Assembly (NCBI GenBank): GCA_033807775.1
Contig: CM066325.1
Span: 18,657,301-18,721,300 of the forward strand
From: Saussurea involucrata
Lineage: Eukaryota > Streptophyta > Magnoliopsida > Asterales > Asteraceae
Reading direction: 5' to 3'
Length of the DNA stretch: 64,000 nt
Below the pieces are notes generated by a model. That model was not told where the DNA came from. It did no database searches and saw only the letters and a list, made by a program, of their open reading frames with translations. The stretch's first letter is position 1. Every line of letters starts with the position of its first letter. This document shows, piece after piece, positions 53,674 to 64,000 of this stretch. The translations under genes and the position numbers were made by a program.

Positions 53674-56600
53674 ATGTCGATTTCAATTAGCAACGTCATT
53701 TCACAGTCTTACCATCGCCGGAATCCATTTTGCCATCACTACCGCTGCGTCAACGTCAACGTCAACGTCAACGCCGGAAATGTATTTTTTCATAACAAAA
53801 ACGGTAGACGTGATCGTGTCCGTCTGTATCATCGGATTCGAGTTTATTCCGAATCTAAGGTATCCGAATTGAATTACTCTTTTCTGTATTGATCTTTCAT
53901 GGGATATATGTTGTTACTGAGAAATGTTTGTTATGAATCAAACGAAAATCGGAATCAATAAGTTTTTTAGTTGATTAATTTGTTTGTTATCCGTCTTGAA
54001 TCATAGATTGAATCGGACGGTGTTAGTACTAGCAAAATAATGTGCTAGTAGGGAAAAGCATAATTGAGGTCAAAACAAAATTTCTTGCATCTTTTTGTGT
54101 AAACAACAAATTACCCGCCAAAATGACAGTAAGCCGGTAAATGATTCAGGTAATTTAACAAACATTGAAGGTAGTTCAGAATTAGCTAAAAGAACACTCC
54201 ACGAGGCAATTAGAATGTTGTGTGTGTGTGTGTGTTTTTTTCTTTTTTCCCGGACAATTAGAGTTACTTTCGCTTTTCTGTTTTGCATTTTCAAAGAAGT
54301 TAATGTGGAAGAAGTACAAGTACAATAACTTGACATACTAATTACTCTGTTTATTTTAAACATCAGAACTCACATGAATTATTTATGTCATGAAAACAAA
54401 ATTTATGTAACTATATGTAGCTTCCTAACAAGAACATTTATTAGTGATGTTAAAAACAAGTACATTTATTAGTGATAAGAAGGGCCTAGTGCATATGTAA
54501 TGCAGCCCTGTTAACATCAATTAAGTAGAATGACCTTGTGCCAAAGCTATTATGATGCAAATTTGTTCGTTTTTTAGCTTGTGGGCATTTTATTACCATT
54601 TCTTCATGTATCAGTCAGATGGCAATTGATGTTGGTCACTGAATGCTGATTCTGTTAAGTGAGTCCTACGCAATCCGGCAATTAGCCAACTGGTGTGAGA
54701 GGTTCAAAAACAGCTTGTGTTTTCTGGTCAAATAGCCATGTTCAATCTAAGTGTCCAGTGCTGATGATGCATCATCATTTAAAATACTATGTGATGATTG
54801 TGATGGTCCGTTTGATGTTCCGACTAAATGATCAACGTGTTTTGGTTAAATTCATTATAATGTTAAAGAAAGAGTAGGTGTAAATCGTATTTCTTGGTGT
54901 GCTCATAAATGCAGGAGTGTTCCCTCTTATTAGCACCTTTCATTTCTTTTTAGCTTCATGACTGTTTCTTATCGAAGTTGTAAAACCATGACATATTAAT
55001 CTTATACATTGATAATGACTTTTTCATCATAATGCTCACTTGTAGATGGAAGACAAACAAGTTCGAAAGTATTCACCTCTCCTTGAGGGCCCAATGCTGT
55101 CAGAAAACAATGTATTGACTAAAGAATTTAAAACAATTCCTGACATTTGGAGGTCCTCGGCAGAAAGGTTTGGTGATCGGGTCGCGTTGGTGGATCCACA
55201 TCATGACCCTCCTACAAATATGACTTACAAGCAGGTCTTCTTCCCTTTTTTACCCTTTCCTTTTCCACCTCTAATATTCTTTGCTCCAATTTTTACTGCT
55301 GACCAAGTTGATCTGTTTAATTGTTTTCTCACTTTTTATCTTAACGACAAAACAATTTTCCCTTTTTATTTGAATCTTGGCTTGTGATTTTGAAATTTGC
55401 AGGTAGAGCAGGAAATTTTGGATTTTTCTGAAGGTTTAAGAGTTATTGGGATTAAGCCATGCGAAAAGCTGGCACTTTTTGCCGATAATTCTTGCCGGTG
55501 GCTTGTTGCTGATCAAGGTAGATTGCGTACATCCTTGTAGTAAACTTAACGCCTGAAGTCTTGTTTGACTTGATTTTGTGACACAGCTTTTGCTTTCGGA
55601 TTATAAGTAATCCACACTCTGGTCATTTCTTCTTATTCCTTGCATTGAAAAACTTGAAAATTACAAACTCGTGTATGGTTGTATTTTATGCTAACAGGTC
55701 AATTCAAGAAAATCAAATAGATAGAAACACTAACAAGTTTGGCTGCAGGAATTATGGCCACAGGAGCAATAAATGTTGTGAGGGGATCCAGGTCATCTGT
55801 TGAAGAGCTGTTGCACATCTATAATCATTCTGAAAGGTTAGCCGAGACATTCCATTTCAGACGTCCATTCTGTTTGCTGTATAGTCATCGTTATGATGTT
55901 ATTGTATTAAAGGTTCTACACGTATTTCTTCCTCTTGTCAATAATTAACTATGACGCCTGTTTTCTTGCTTTTACACTTCAGAGAATAACATTGTGTTAT
56001 CGTTTTGTATTCTTTTTCATAACAGTGTTGCACTTGCTGTGGACAACCCTGAATTATATCACCGGATTGCAGAGGGGTTTAATTCTAAGGCATCTGTTAG
56101 ATTTGTCATCCTACTTTGGGGGGAAAAATCATCCTTAGTTAGCAATATGATGGAGGGAATTCCTGTTTATAGCTACAAAGAGATCATAGATATGGGTCAT
56201 GAACATCGTGCGGTTTTGGTTGGTTCACATGATGCCCGTAAGTCAATATACTTGACAAAATAAGGAAATGTGTGTGCGAGAGAGAACATATCTGATTCTT
56301 TATGCATATGTAATTCACTTCCATGTACATTGTTGGTTTTAAAAGCTGGTGTGCATCTTGACTGACTTTGTAGTCTTTAGGTGAAAAGTATGTTTATGAG
56401 CCCATCAAGCCTGATGAGGTTGCTGCTCTTATATACACAAGCGGGACCACTGGCAACCCAAAAGGAGTAATGCTTACACATAGTAATCTTTTGCACCAGG
56501 TACAAATGTGTGTCTTTTACTCCTTTCATTTTGATCGGTATGCTTTGTAAAGAACCCATCGGGCTTACATCTCAAATCAATTGGCAACAAGATGATTCAT

Positions 56601-59600
56601 CTTTCAGTTATATATGTCAACCAGTTGATTATCTTTCCTGATGTGGGATTGGAATTTCTGCCATCTTAGTTTATTTACATATCTATGGCAGGTAGAATTC
56701 TGTGATAAGTTATGCAATCTGTCACAATAATGAGTTTAGATGCATATATTATTACTTTAATGCTGGATATCTATTGCTTCCTCAAGTTATTAGTTGTCAT
56801 GTTGATCGTAAGATATTTTTCTTCCACACTTTTTCTAGGTTCATAATTTATTTGACATTGTCCCTGCTGGGCCTGGGGATAGATTTCTAAGCATGCTTCC
56901 ACCTTGGCATGCATACGAGCGTGCTTGTGAATATTTTATACTTTCTAAGGGAATCGAGCAAGTATACACAACAGTGAAAAACTTGAAGGTATGTTCCAAA
57001 TCCAGTTAGAATTCAATAGATACAGATGATGGATAATATGTTACCGTGCTATTTCCTGTGCTCCTGAAAACGTGAAGGAATATTTCCTTAATCAGTAAAT
57101 CTTTTTTTTTACTATTGCTGATTACATACCCACTCTGTTCACCTACCTTCTGATATGCAGTTATTTTTTTGTAGGATGATTTGAGGCACTATCAGCCGCA
57201 GTACATGATTTCTGTCCCTCTAGTATTTCAAACTCTATACAGGTGCCTTTTCTCTATAACTTCAGAATGATTCAATAAAAGCAATGTAATATATTCAGTT
57301 AACTGCGTTTGGTAAATGGATTTTTATTGGAGAAATAATACTTTCGAGATCATATCCCACGTATTCTTTCCAAATGCTGAACATTATTCTCTGTACCTAG
57401 TTGATTTGATTTGATTTCTATTATGTCTTTCTTGTTCAAATGATTGAAATGTATTCCCTGCTCTGCAGTGGGATCCAGAAACAAATATCCACCAGTTCCA
57501 CTATCCGTAAGCTGGTTGCAGTTTCATTTCTAAGGATCAGTATGGTATACATGGAATTCAAAAACATACACGAGGTTCAACATCCAGCTTCTTATTAACT
57601 TTTGACATTTAATTTTGGTATGAAAAATGGTGGTCAATTTAAAGCCTATTAAAGTAAATGGTTAATGTGCATGAGAGAATTTACCTTCAGTTATTTGATA
57701 ATATAATTTTATAACTGGTCTTTGTATTGCCTAGTAGGGTAAATATTTGTCAAGAGATCGGAAGCAACCTTCTTACATCATTGCAATGTTGGACTGGCTA
57801 TATGCACGGGTTATTGCTGCAATTTTGTTTCCATTGCATTTATTGGCAAAGAAGATTGTTTACAGTAAAATTCACTCGTCTATTGGGCTTTCAAAGGTTT
57901 GATATACTACTCTCCTCATAATCCTTCTGTTGCATCTAGTGGTCTAGCTTCCAGTTTTAGTGCTTGAGAGTGAAAACTTTTTCTTTATATTTAACATCTG
58001 AGAACTTTTGTATACCGTTCATTACTTAATATTATGGAGAGAGAACTTAATTATATAATGGTAAAATTTTCTCATCAACACTCATACTTGCTAATAAGTG
58101 GGATGTCTAGGATTGTAAAGACTAAAGAGTGATTGAAGAAGCATCAAATAAATTTTTAATCACGATTTCTCTGTTATTTTCTACAGGCTGGCATAAGTGG
58201 AGGTGGTAGCTTGCCTTTGCATGTTGACAGATTCTTTGAGGTTTGGAGCTTCTGTATTTTAGATATCTTACCAGGTTGAAGCATAGATAGCGTGCTAATA
58301 TTTATGTATTTACAGGCAATTGGCACGAAAATCCAAGTTGGATACGGATTAACAGAGTCGTCTCCTGTTGTAGCTGCTCGACGACCAAATTGCAATGTAA
58401 TATATGAATCCAGATGTGACATTTTTTCGATTATATTTACTTCTGTAAACTTGGAGTATATGACAACATTATAGATGTGTGATATTTGAAGGTTCTTGGC
58501 TCAGTTGGGCATCCAATTCGGCATACAGAATTAAAAGTTGTACATGATGAAACAGGTGAAGACCTTCCTCCTGGTTCAAAGGGAATTGTCAAAGCCAGGG
58601 GACCACAGATCATGCATGGTTATTACAAGGTACCTCACCTAAAATACTGATTTATCAGGAAGACACAAAAAAAAGTACTTCGAATTGTTGGTTGATCGCT
58701 TGAGATGGTTTAGAAACCAACAGTTTATTATACATGATTCCTTTTACTTCAAGAAATTTGGCATTTATTTTGACTAATGACAGTTGTCTTTTAGGATTTG
58801 TTCAGATTACTCATGGTGATAGTTTATCTGCCTGTTTGATATAGAATCCCATTGCGACAAAACAAGCATTAGATGAGGATGGTTGGTTAAACACCGGGGA
58901 TATTGGCTGGATTTCTCCTTCCCATTCTATAGGACGAAGTCGTCATTCTGGAGGCATTATTGTTCTTGAAGGACGTGCGAAGGATACTATCGTCCTTTCA
59001 ACAGGTAACTTCATCATGATCTAGTCAATATATTCTTTTCTTTCTTTGTTCTATTTCTTGTTTTCTTTCAAGTATATAATATTTATATACGGCAAATACT
59101 CACACACATTCCTCACCTTTGTTGAGGTTTGAACCTGTGGGCTCTACCGATAGCCCGCATAACTCTTGACCAATGACCCTTTGGTTCTATTTCTTGTTTT
59201 GCAAGCTCTTCGTTTTCTTTATGTTTCTTATTTGATGGACGATTTTAATGGGTACTAGGGGAAAACGTTGAACCAGAACAGCTAGAAGAAGCTGCCATGA
59301 GAAGTAGTTTGATTCAACAAATAGTTGTCATTGGGCAGGTAACACTTCAAATTTAAAACCTCCATCTCCATCCGTTTTCAGATCCTTTCTGAGAGAGTCA
59401 CACATCGGTTAAATACTTATTTTCATTTGCCATGCCACAAATGACAACCAGGATCAACGTCGCCTTGGAGCTATAATTGTTCCAAACAAAGAAGGAATTC
59501 TATTGGCATCCAGAAGTTCAGATTCTGGTGTTGCTGAACTTAGCAAGGAGAAAATGGCTGGCTTGTTGTCCAAGGAGCTTCGGAAATGGTAACAAAAATT

Positions 59601-60571
59601 TCATCTGAAGATAATTTAATTGCTATAGCTACTGCAATTTGACATTTTTTTTTTGGTATTTCCTTAGTCATTCTGGTTTGTCCTATTGTATTCAAAAGTT
59701 TTAGAAGTCCTGAAACCTATTACGAAATTTGTGAGAGTATCACTTACATAAGAATACCTTAACCTATCAGAAGCTCATAGGTTCAAAAAGAATTTGTCAG
59801 AAGGTCATAGATTTAAAAAGAACTTGTCAGGAGGTCATTTAGCTAAATAACCCTCTAAACGATCATGGGCTAAATAATAGCGGTTGCTCGTGTTGCGAGT
59901 ATATAACTAGATTGATCTCTTCGTGCAGGACTTCTGATTGCTCATTTCAGATCGGACCCATTCTTGTCGTTGAAGAGCCTTTTACGGTAATAAGCATGCA
60001 TTATACTCTGTTTTCGGTTTCAAACTTTGGCACATCTAAATGACACTAGCCATCAAGTGCTTAATTATCCCATATTTCTTGAAGAGCCTTTTAGGGTGCG
60101 TTTGGTACACATGACAAAATAGGACGGAACAAAAATTATTGTCCCATATTTTGCATGACATTAAGTTAGAAAGGGAAGAGACCGAGTAGGACAAAAGTCA
60201 TGGAGATGGGACTGAGGGGCGTTTACCAAACGTTTACAAGGTCACTTACCTTACCGGGTAGGCATGACAAGGACCCAAAGTCTTACCCGGTAAGAGACAT
60301 GATAACAACCGAGGTTCTTACCCAATAAGTGAGGGAGAAGACTCTTACCGGTTAGCGCTTACCTGGTATGCATTTGGTAAACAGCCCTTGAGTAACCTTA
60401 TCAGTCGCCGTAAAGCTCAAACTGTACAACGAATATCTTTTAACACTATCTTGATAACCACCCCTTTCGGAATTTCAGATTGATAGTGGTCTGATGACTG
60501 CGACCATGAAGATCCGAAGGAATAGAGTTGTGGAACTATATAAAGAGGAGATAGATGATCTATACAAGTGA
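53674..60571 (+). CDS. AAE15/16: Chloroplast acyl-activating enzyme (long-chain acyl-ACP synthetase-like), 18 exons
   Basis: Exons: 53674-53859, 55046-55234, 55403-55517, 55749-55836, 56026-56237, 56381-56499, 56839-56988, 57175-57242, 57469-57574, 57738-57896, 58187-58240, 58316-58396, 58492-58629, 58845-59004, 59259-59338, 59452-59588, 59929-59986, 60479-60571. All junctions are GT-AG and the frame closes at 730 aa, matching the family's usual length. The first 60 or so residues (MSISISNVISQSYHRRNPFC) are basic and Ser/Asn-rich, as in a plastid transit peptide. Motifs: P-loop YTSGTTGNPKG (about 282-292), YGLTE (about 492-496), LNTGD (about 570-574), and TMKIRR with the catalytic Lys at about 711. 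Phrases WLVADQGIMATGA, LPPWHAYERACEYF and VLEGRAKDTIVLSTGENVEP identify the AAE15/AAE16 clade. It should activate free fatty acids with ATP and load them on acyl carrier protein in plastids. The start at 53674 is the first in-frame ATG. Confidence 0.94.
59065..59184 (-). mobile_element. tRNA-derived SINE in intron 14 of the acyl-ACP synthetase gene
   Basis: On the minus strand: A-box-like tggtcaagagttatgcgg, B-box ggttcaaacc, then gtgaggaatgtgtgtgag and an A+T tail. A 16-bp duplication ttctatttcttgtttt lies at 59049-59064 and 59185-59200. Same family as 10804-10927. Confidence 0.82.
60093..60215. repeat. Partial MITE (gggtgcgtttggtacacatg) in the last intron
   Basis: The left end gggtgcgtttggtacacatg is Tourist-like. 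It runs into the next MITE at 60216, and no right end was found. Confidence 0.45.
60216..60388. mobile_element. Tourist-like MITE in the last intron, 173 bp
   Basis: The ends ggggcgtttaccaaacg and catttggtaaacagccct are inverted, with TGA on both sides (60213-60215 and 60389-60391). It belongs to the family at 6428-6630. Confidence 0.75.
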
Positions 60572-60925
60572 TCTTAACTTGTCAAGTAAAATCCACTTTT
60601 GATGGCTAATGTTATTTATTTTGCGTTGTCATAAGTACCAATATCTAATTCTCCATGTCGTTTTGTTGACATGGTTCGACATTATTTGTTGTAAATGTAA
60701 GTGTCTTGCCGTTGACCAAGTCACTGCCTATGAGTCGCTGGCTCATTCTTCAACAATCACGCTGTCAGAGCCCCATGCTCCTCCCATTGCTTGGGAATCA
60801 ACCGAGGATATACAGATAGACGGAATTGTTCAATCTTCAAGCTGATATAGCAACCGTCTTTTATTTATAAAATTTGATTGTTGTGTTTTAGTTATGAAAA
60901 TGATACCATGATGACAATTGGTTTG
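60572..60925 (+). other. 3' flank with a coding-like frame
   Basis: Probably 3' UTR of the acyl-ACP synthetase gene. A frame ending at 60845 reads TAYESLAHSSTITLSEPHAP and DIQIDGIVQSSS. It looks protein-like but has no start, no splice partner and no recognised family. Confidence 0.35.
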
Positions 60926-60927
60926 TA

Positions 60928-61190
60928 GAATGGAATTTGATGGGATTAGAATCCATCGAAGGAATTTGACTTTGAAGGAATTAGAATGAAATTTGACCAC
61001 GCGTTCGGTTGGTAGAATTCAATTCATAAGGATTCCATCACTTTTGTTACGTGAGTCATAGGATTTGGAATTTAGTCAAAAAAATCTATTCATTCTAATT
61101 CCATGAAACAAACACTCTCAAAAATTTATTCCTATTTTCACCAAAGAAAAGGTGGTCAATCAAAGGTGTGATCTAAACACTGTCTGGTTG
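60928..61190. repeat. MITE-like repeat (tggaatttgatgggattaga)
   Basis: gtttgtagaatggaatttga on the left and ctaattccatgaaacaaac on the right are imperfect inverted copies. Non-coding; edges uncertain. Confidence 0.5.
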
Positions 61191-61284
61191 AATTCTTTAC
61201 CATTTAATTATAGAATCAGATTATAGATATTTTTTACAAAATTACTATTGATTTGTTGACGAGTTTAAGTCTTTTTCCCAAAAA

Positions 61285-61715
61285 ACTGAAAAAATGTGAT
61301 TCATTGAAATGCCCCAAGTTGGGGGTCCTCACTTACCAAAATGCCCAAACTCTCTCCAATTTAACCAAAATACCCAAAAAAATCCGCGAAAACACCCCGT
61401 AATCTCGGACTCCTTAAAAAAGTTGTGATTCGCGGACCAATTTCATGAAAAATCCCAACATCGAGGAACCAAACCTAACCATCGCGGAGGATAATCCCTC
61501 GATCACGGAGGATAATCCCCCGATCGCGGACCAAAACAGTCCTCGGTCGCGAACATTTCAAGGGGGCCGCCGGCATTTCATGGTGAAATCCAACTTTTTT
61601 AAGGTGTCCGTGATCACGGGGTGTTTTCGCGGATTTTTTTGGATATTTTAGTTAAATTGAAGAGAGTTTGGGCATTTTGGTAAGTGAGGACCCCAACTTA
61701 GGGCATTTCAAGTAA
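61285..61715. repeat. Fold-back MITE with gatcgcgg motifs, about 430 bp
   Basis: About 110 bp at each end are inverted copies (aaatgccccaagttggggg; caccaaaatgcccaaactct; atccgcgaaaacacccc). The interior has two gatcacgg/gatcgcgg phrases in tandem. Same family as 10218-10638. Confidence 0.75.
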
Positions 61716-61890
61716 TTTCTCAATAATAAAGCCAAAAAAAAAACTATAAAGTGGAAACAATGGTACACATAGGGTGTCTAGAAGGGGGGAAAGGCAACAC
61801 AAACCAATTTTACAAAAAGAAGATACATTAGCACCATCCGTAATCGTAAACCTATTTTCATTATAGGTATTTTCGTCCCATATGGCTATT

Positions 61891-62071
61891 TTTTGGACAA
61901 AAGGTTGATAACCGGTAATCCTTTGCCCGCCCCATACCTGAACCTGCCTACTCGGGTATCCGTATGAGGGGGCATTTTGAGGCTAGCGGGGGCATGGGCT
62001 CGAACACAGGACCTGTTAGAGATGTTTAGACAAGTCCCCCGCCCATTTACCAACTGAGTTACACGATAGGC
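61891..62071 (-). mobile_element. tRNA-derived SINE, second family
   Basis: On the minus strand: gtgtaactcagttggtaaat (A box) and gtgttcgagccc (B box), with no acceptor-stem partner or mature tRNA fold. A near-perfect 17-bp duplication (cgtcccatatggctatt / cgtcccaaatggctatt) lies at 61874-61890 and 62072-62088. Confidence 0.7.
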
Positions 62072-62088
62072 CGTCCCAAATGGCTATT

Positions 62089-62430
62089 GTCTCTGCTTTC
62101 TTGAAACTAATGTTGAAACTTGAAAGTTTACAGCTTATCAATCTGTATCCATCTCATCTTTGACAAAACTCTTATTTATAAAATAACAAAAATCAACCAC
62201 AAGGTGGTTGTGTGTTGATAAAAGACCCAGAAAATATGATGGAATATCTCATATATCCGTTGGCATTTTGGTGGTCAGATTTAATTTCAAAGTATTAAAG
62301 ATATAGTCTAGACAAATCATAGACGAACCTTTTCCAAAAAAATCAAATTAATAAAAAGTAACGAGTTGGTGTAATAAGATTTTCAAAATAATTAAATACA
62401 ATTTTTTTAATTATTCAACAACAACAATAG
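62089..62430. other. A+T-rich DNA, no gene seen
   Basis: No recognisable coding or repeat structure. Confidence 0.45.
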
Positions 62431-62530
62431 GGGGTTAGGTTCCGGTGAAAATAAAAGTTATGGTGAGAAGGGTAAGAAGACATCTCCTCCTTTGGATGCA
62501 CATATGCACCGGATCAATTCCGTATCAAGC
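62431..62530. repeat. Fragment of the ggttaggttccggtgaaaa fold-back family
   Basis: ggttaggttccggtgaaaat, ggtgagaag and caccggatcaattccg match the left part of 3446-3838; the right part is missing. Confidence 0.5.
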
Positions 62531-62532
62531 AC

Positions 62533-63050
62533 TAGGGAGAGATCGGGACCGGTACCGAACCGGGATCGAAGCGGTTGGTACCGAATTCTTTTGGGACTAA
62601 AAAGTAGGCCCGAAAACCACTTAGAACCGAAAATATGAAAATGTATCAAATGTGTATCCAAACCAATTGCAAATCAAAATATCTTCATAATGTTTCAAAT
62701 GTGTATCAAAACCAATCCTAAACAATCAAAAGTTCAAAACCAAACAAAAGTTCAACAATCGTCGGTATTCTTTTACGCTTTTTCTTTTCCATTTTGTTTG
62801 CTTAGGAGATGATATATATTGATTAGGAAAATATAAGGTTAGTTTATTTAGAAGATGATATGCATACTTAAGGAATTTTAAAAAAATTATCTCTTAATAT
62901 TCCGGTTCGGTTTCAGGATTTTTCGGAAAAATCCCGACACCGAATACCGAATCCCGATTTTGTCAAATACTTGGAACCGAATACCGGACCGATTACATGG
63001 TACCGGTTCGGATTCGGTACGGTACTGATTCGGTTTAGAAAAATGGTCCC
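62533..63050. repeat. Inverted-repeat element with accggtaccgaacc ends
   Basis: The left gagagatcgggaccggtacc and the right ggtaccggttcggattcgg ... atggtccctc are imperfect inverted copies, with an A+T-rich non-coding interior. A hAT-like MITE is likely. Confidence 0.5.
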
Positions 63051-63129
63051 TCACGACTCAACCCTATTAAACACAATTCACGAATGAGCTTGAAATTAAA
63101 AATTGTCAAGAATCTATATCATCTCTTGC

Positions 63130-63455
63130 CTTCTCAACTTAATTCTTCTTGAAATTTTCGTCCCTGTTGTTAGTTGAAATATTCTAATTTTGTTCTTATG
63201 GTTTTGAAATTGCGATTTTCATCCCTATGGTTTATAACTCATCACCTTTTTCATCCTTATGATTTAAAGTTTATTGCTATTTTTATCCATATGGTTTACA
63301 ATTCATTTCTATTTTAGTCCTACATACTTAAAAGTAGTGTTTTGAAAATAGAAATGAATTGCAAACCATAGGAATGAAAACCGTAATTTCTAAACTACAA
63401 AGACAAAAATCATAATTTTTAACAAACCACAGGGACTAAAAACGTAATTTACTTT
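63130..63455. repeat. Fold-back repeat (tttcatccctatggttta arms)
   Basis: Several phrases of the type tttcatccctatggttt on the left recur inverted on the right (aaaccataggaatgaaaac, aaaccacagggactaaaaac). A fragment of the same type lies at 53420-53460. Confidence 0.6.
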
Positions 63456-63551
63456 CCTTCTTTTCACAAATTCATTCCTGATAGAATTATGATTCGGATA
63501 ACAATTATTTCATTATTGTATCCATTTAGAATAATGGGTAATAAAACAAAG

Positions 63552-63785
63552 AGTAAATTGCATTTTTGGTACCTGTGGTTATATGATTTCTTTGAAAGGA
63601 GTACCTGAACTTTAATAAGTCAAAGATTGGTCCCTGAGTTATACGATTTTGCTCCAAATCTAGTCCCTGGTCACTAACCCCTTTAAAGAGGTCCGTTAGT
63701 GCCAGGGGTAGTTTCGTCCATACCCCTTTCAGGTACTCCTTTTAAAGAAATCATATAACCACAGGTACCAAAAATGCAATTTACT
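63552..63785. mobile_element. Fold-back MITE, about 234 bp
   Basis: Arms of about 60 bp, beginning gtaaattgcatttttggtac and ctgtggttatatgatttctt, are near-perfect inverted copies. Non-coding. Confidence 0.78.
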
Positions 63786-63799
63786 ATTTGTTATATTTT

Positions 63800-64000
63800 G
63801 ATTTCAAAGTTACATTTCATACCCATATAATTATTTACTTAGTTTACTTTATACCTTTTACTTTTCTAATTTTAATTTTACACATTCATCATATTAACAC
63901 ATATAATCGTATATTAACTAAAATACGTTAAAAAAACACGTTTTAATTTTAACAAGTTACACCATTATAATCGTCTCATTGATACCTTCGAAATGAGCCC
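63800..64000 (+). repeat. MULE-type end running off the window
   Basis: It matches the tttactttataccttttac ... cattataatcgtctc ... cgaaatgagccc end of the MULE-3 family and probably starts another element beyond the window. Confidence 0.7.

Noticed and set aside
61976..62060. A functional tRNA gene
   Set aside because: A- and B-box-like motifs are present, but no acceptor-stem pairing or full cloverleaf could be seen, and a target duplication flanks the unit, so it is a SINE.

Overview
The window is a gene-poor, A+T-rich stretch of a flowering-plant nuclear genome, almost certainly a eudicot. The evidence is spliced genes with GT-AG introns, a plastid-targeted acyl-activating enzyme of the Arabidopsis AAE15/AAE16 type, a plant GH17 glucanase, and plant transposon families: Mutator-like elements (MULEs), Ty1/copia and Ty3/gypsy elements primed by initiator tRNA-Met, an L1-type LINE, tRNA-derived SINEs, and Tourist-, Stowaway- and hAT-like MITEs. 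The species cannot be fixed from sequence alone.

Only two ordinary host genes are supported. A secreted endo-1,3-beta-glucanase (two exons, 7006-8511, +) lies near the left end. A chloroplast acyl-ACP synthetase-like gene (18 exons, 53674-60571, +, 730 aa) lies near the right end. Both have small transposons in their introns.

The roughly 45 kb between them is nested mobile DNA. (1) MULE-1, 14982-26015, has a perfect 9-bp target duplication and long terminal inverted repeats. It carries an intact two-exon transposase reading in from the right end and a small coiled-coil gene reading in from the left end. The coiled-coil gene is split by a very young gag-only copia-type retrotransposon (15637-19941). 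A 1.8-kb solo LTR (20714-22487) also lies inside MULE-1. (2) A chain of three abutting MITEs occupies 26420-27958. (3) A Ty3/gypsy chromovirus on the minus strand (28445-36720) has two nonsense codons in pol and a truncated outer LTR. (4) An L1-type LINE (37704-42438) lies five bases from the edge of a decayed MULE (MULE-3, 42460-47036), and the whole block is bracketed by a 23-bp direct repeat. (5) A tandem duplication has its second copy split by MULE-2 (48744-52755), whose cargo is a Ulp1/SENP-like cysteine protease gene and a coiled-coil gene.

The most interesting system is the MULE-1/MULE-2 pair. They share terminal sequence and a GC-rich palindrome inside their inverted repeats. MULE-1 has transposase plus coiled-coil protein in a convergent layout like maize MuDR; MULE-2 has no transposase but a protease plus a coiled-coil protein. 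A captured MATH-domain exon occurs at three places inside these elements. The remaining intergenic DNA is A+T-rich and filled with fold-back MITEs, SINEs and microsatellites.
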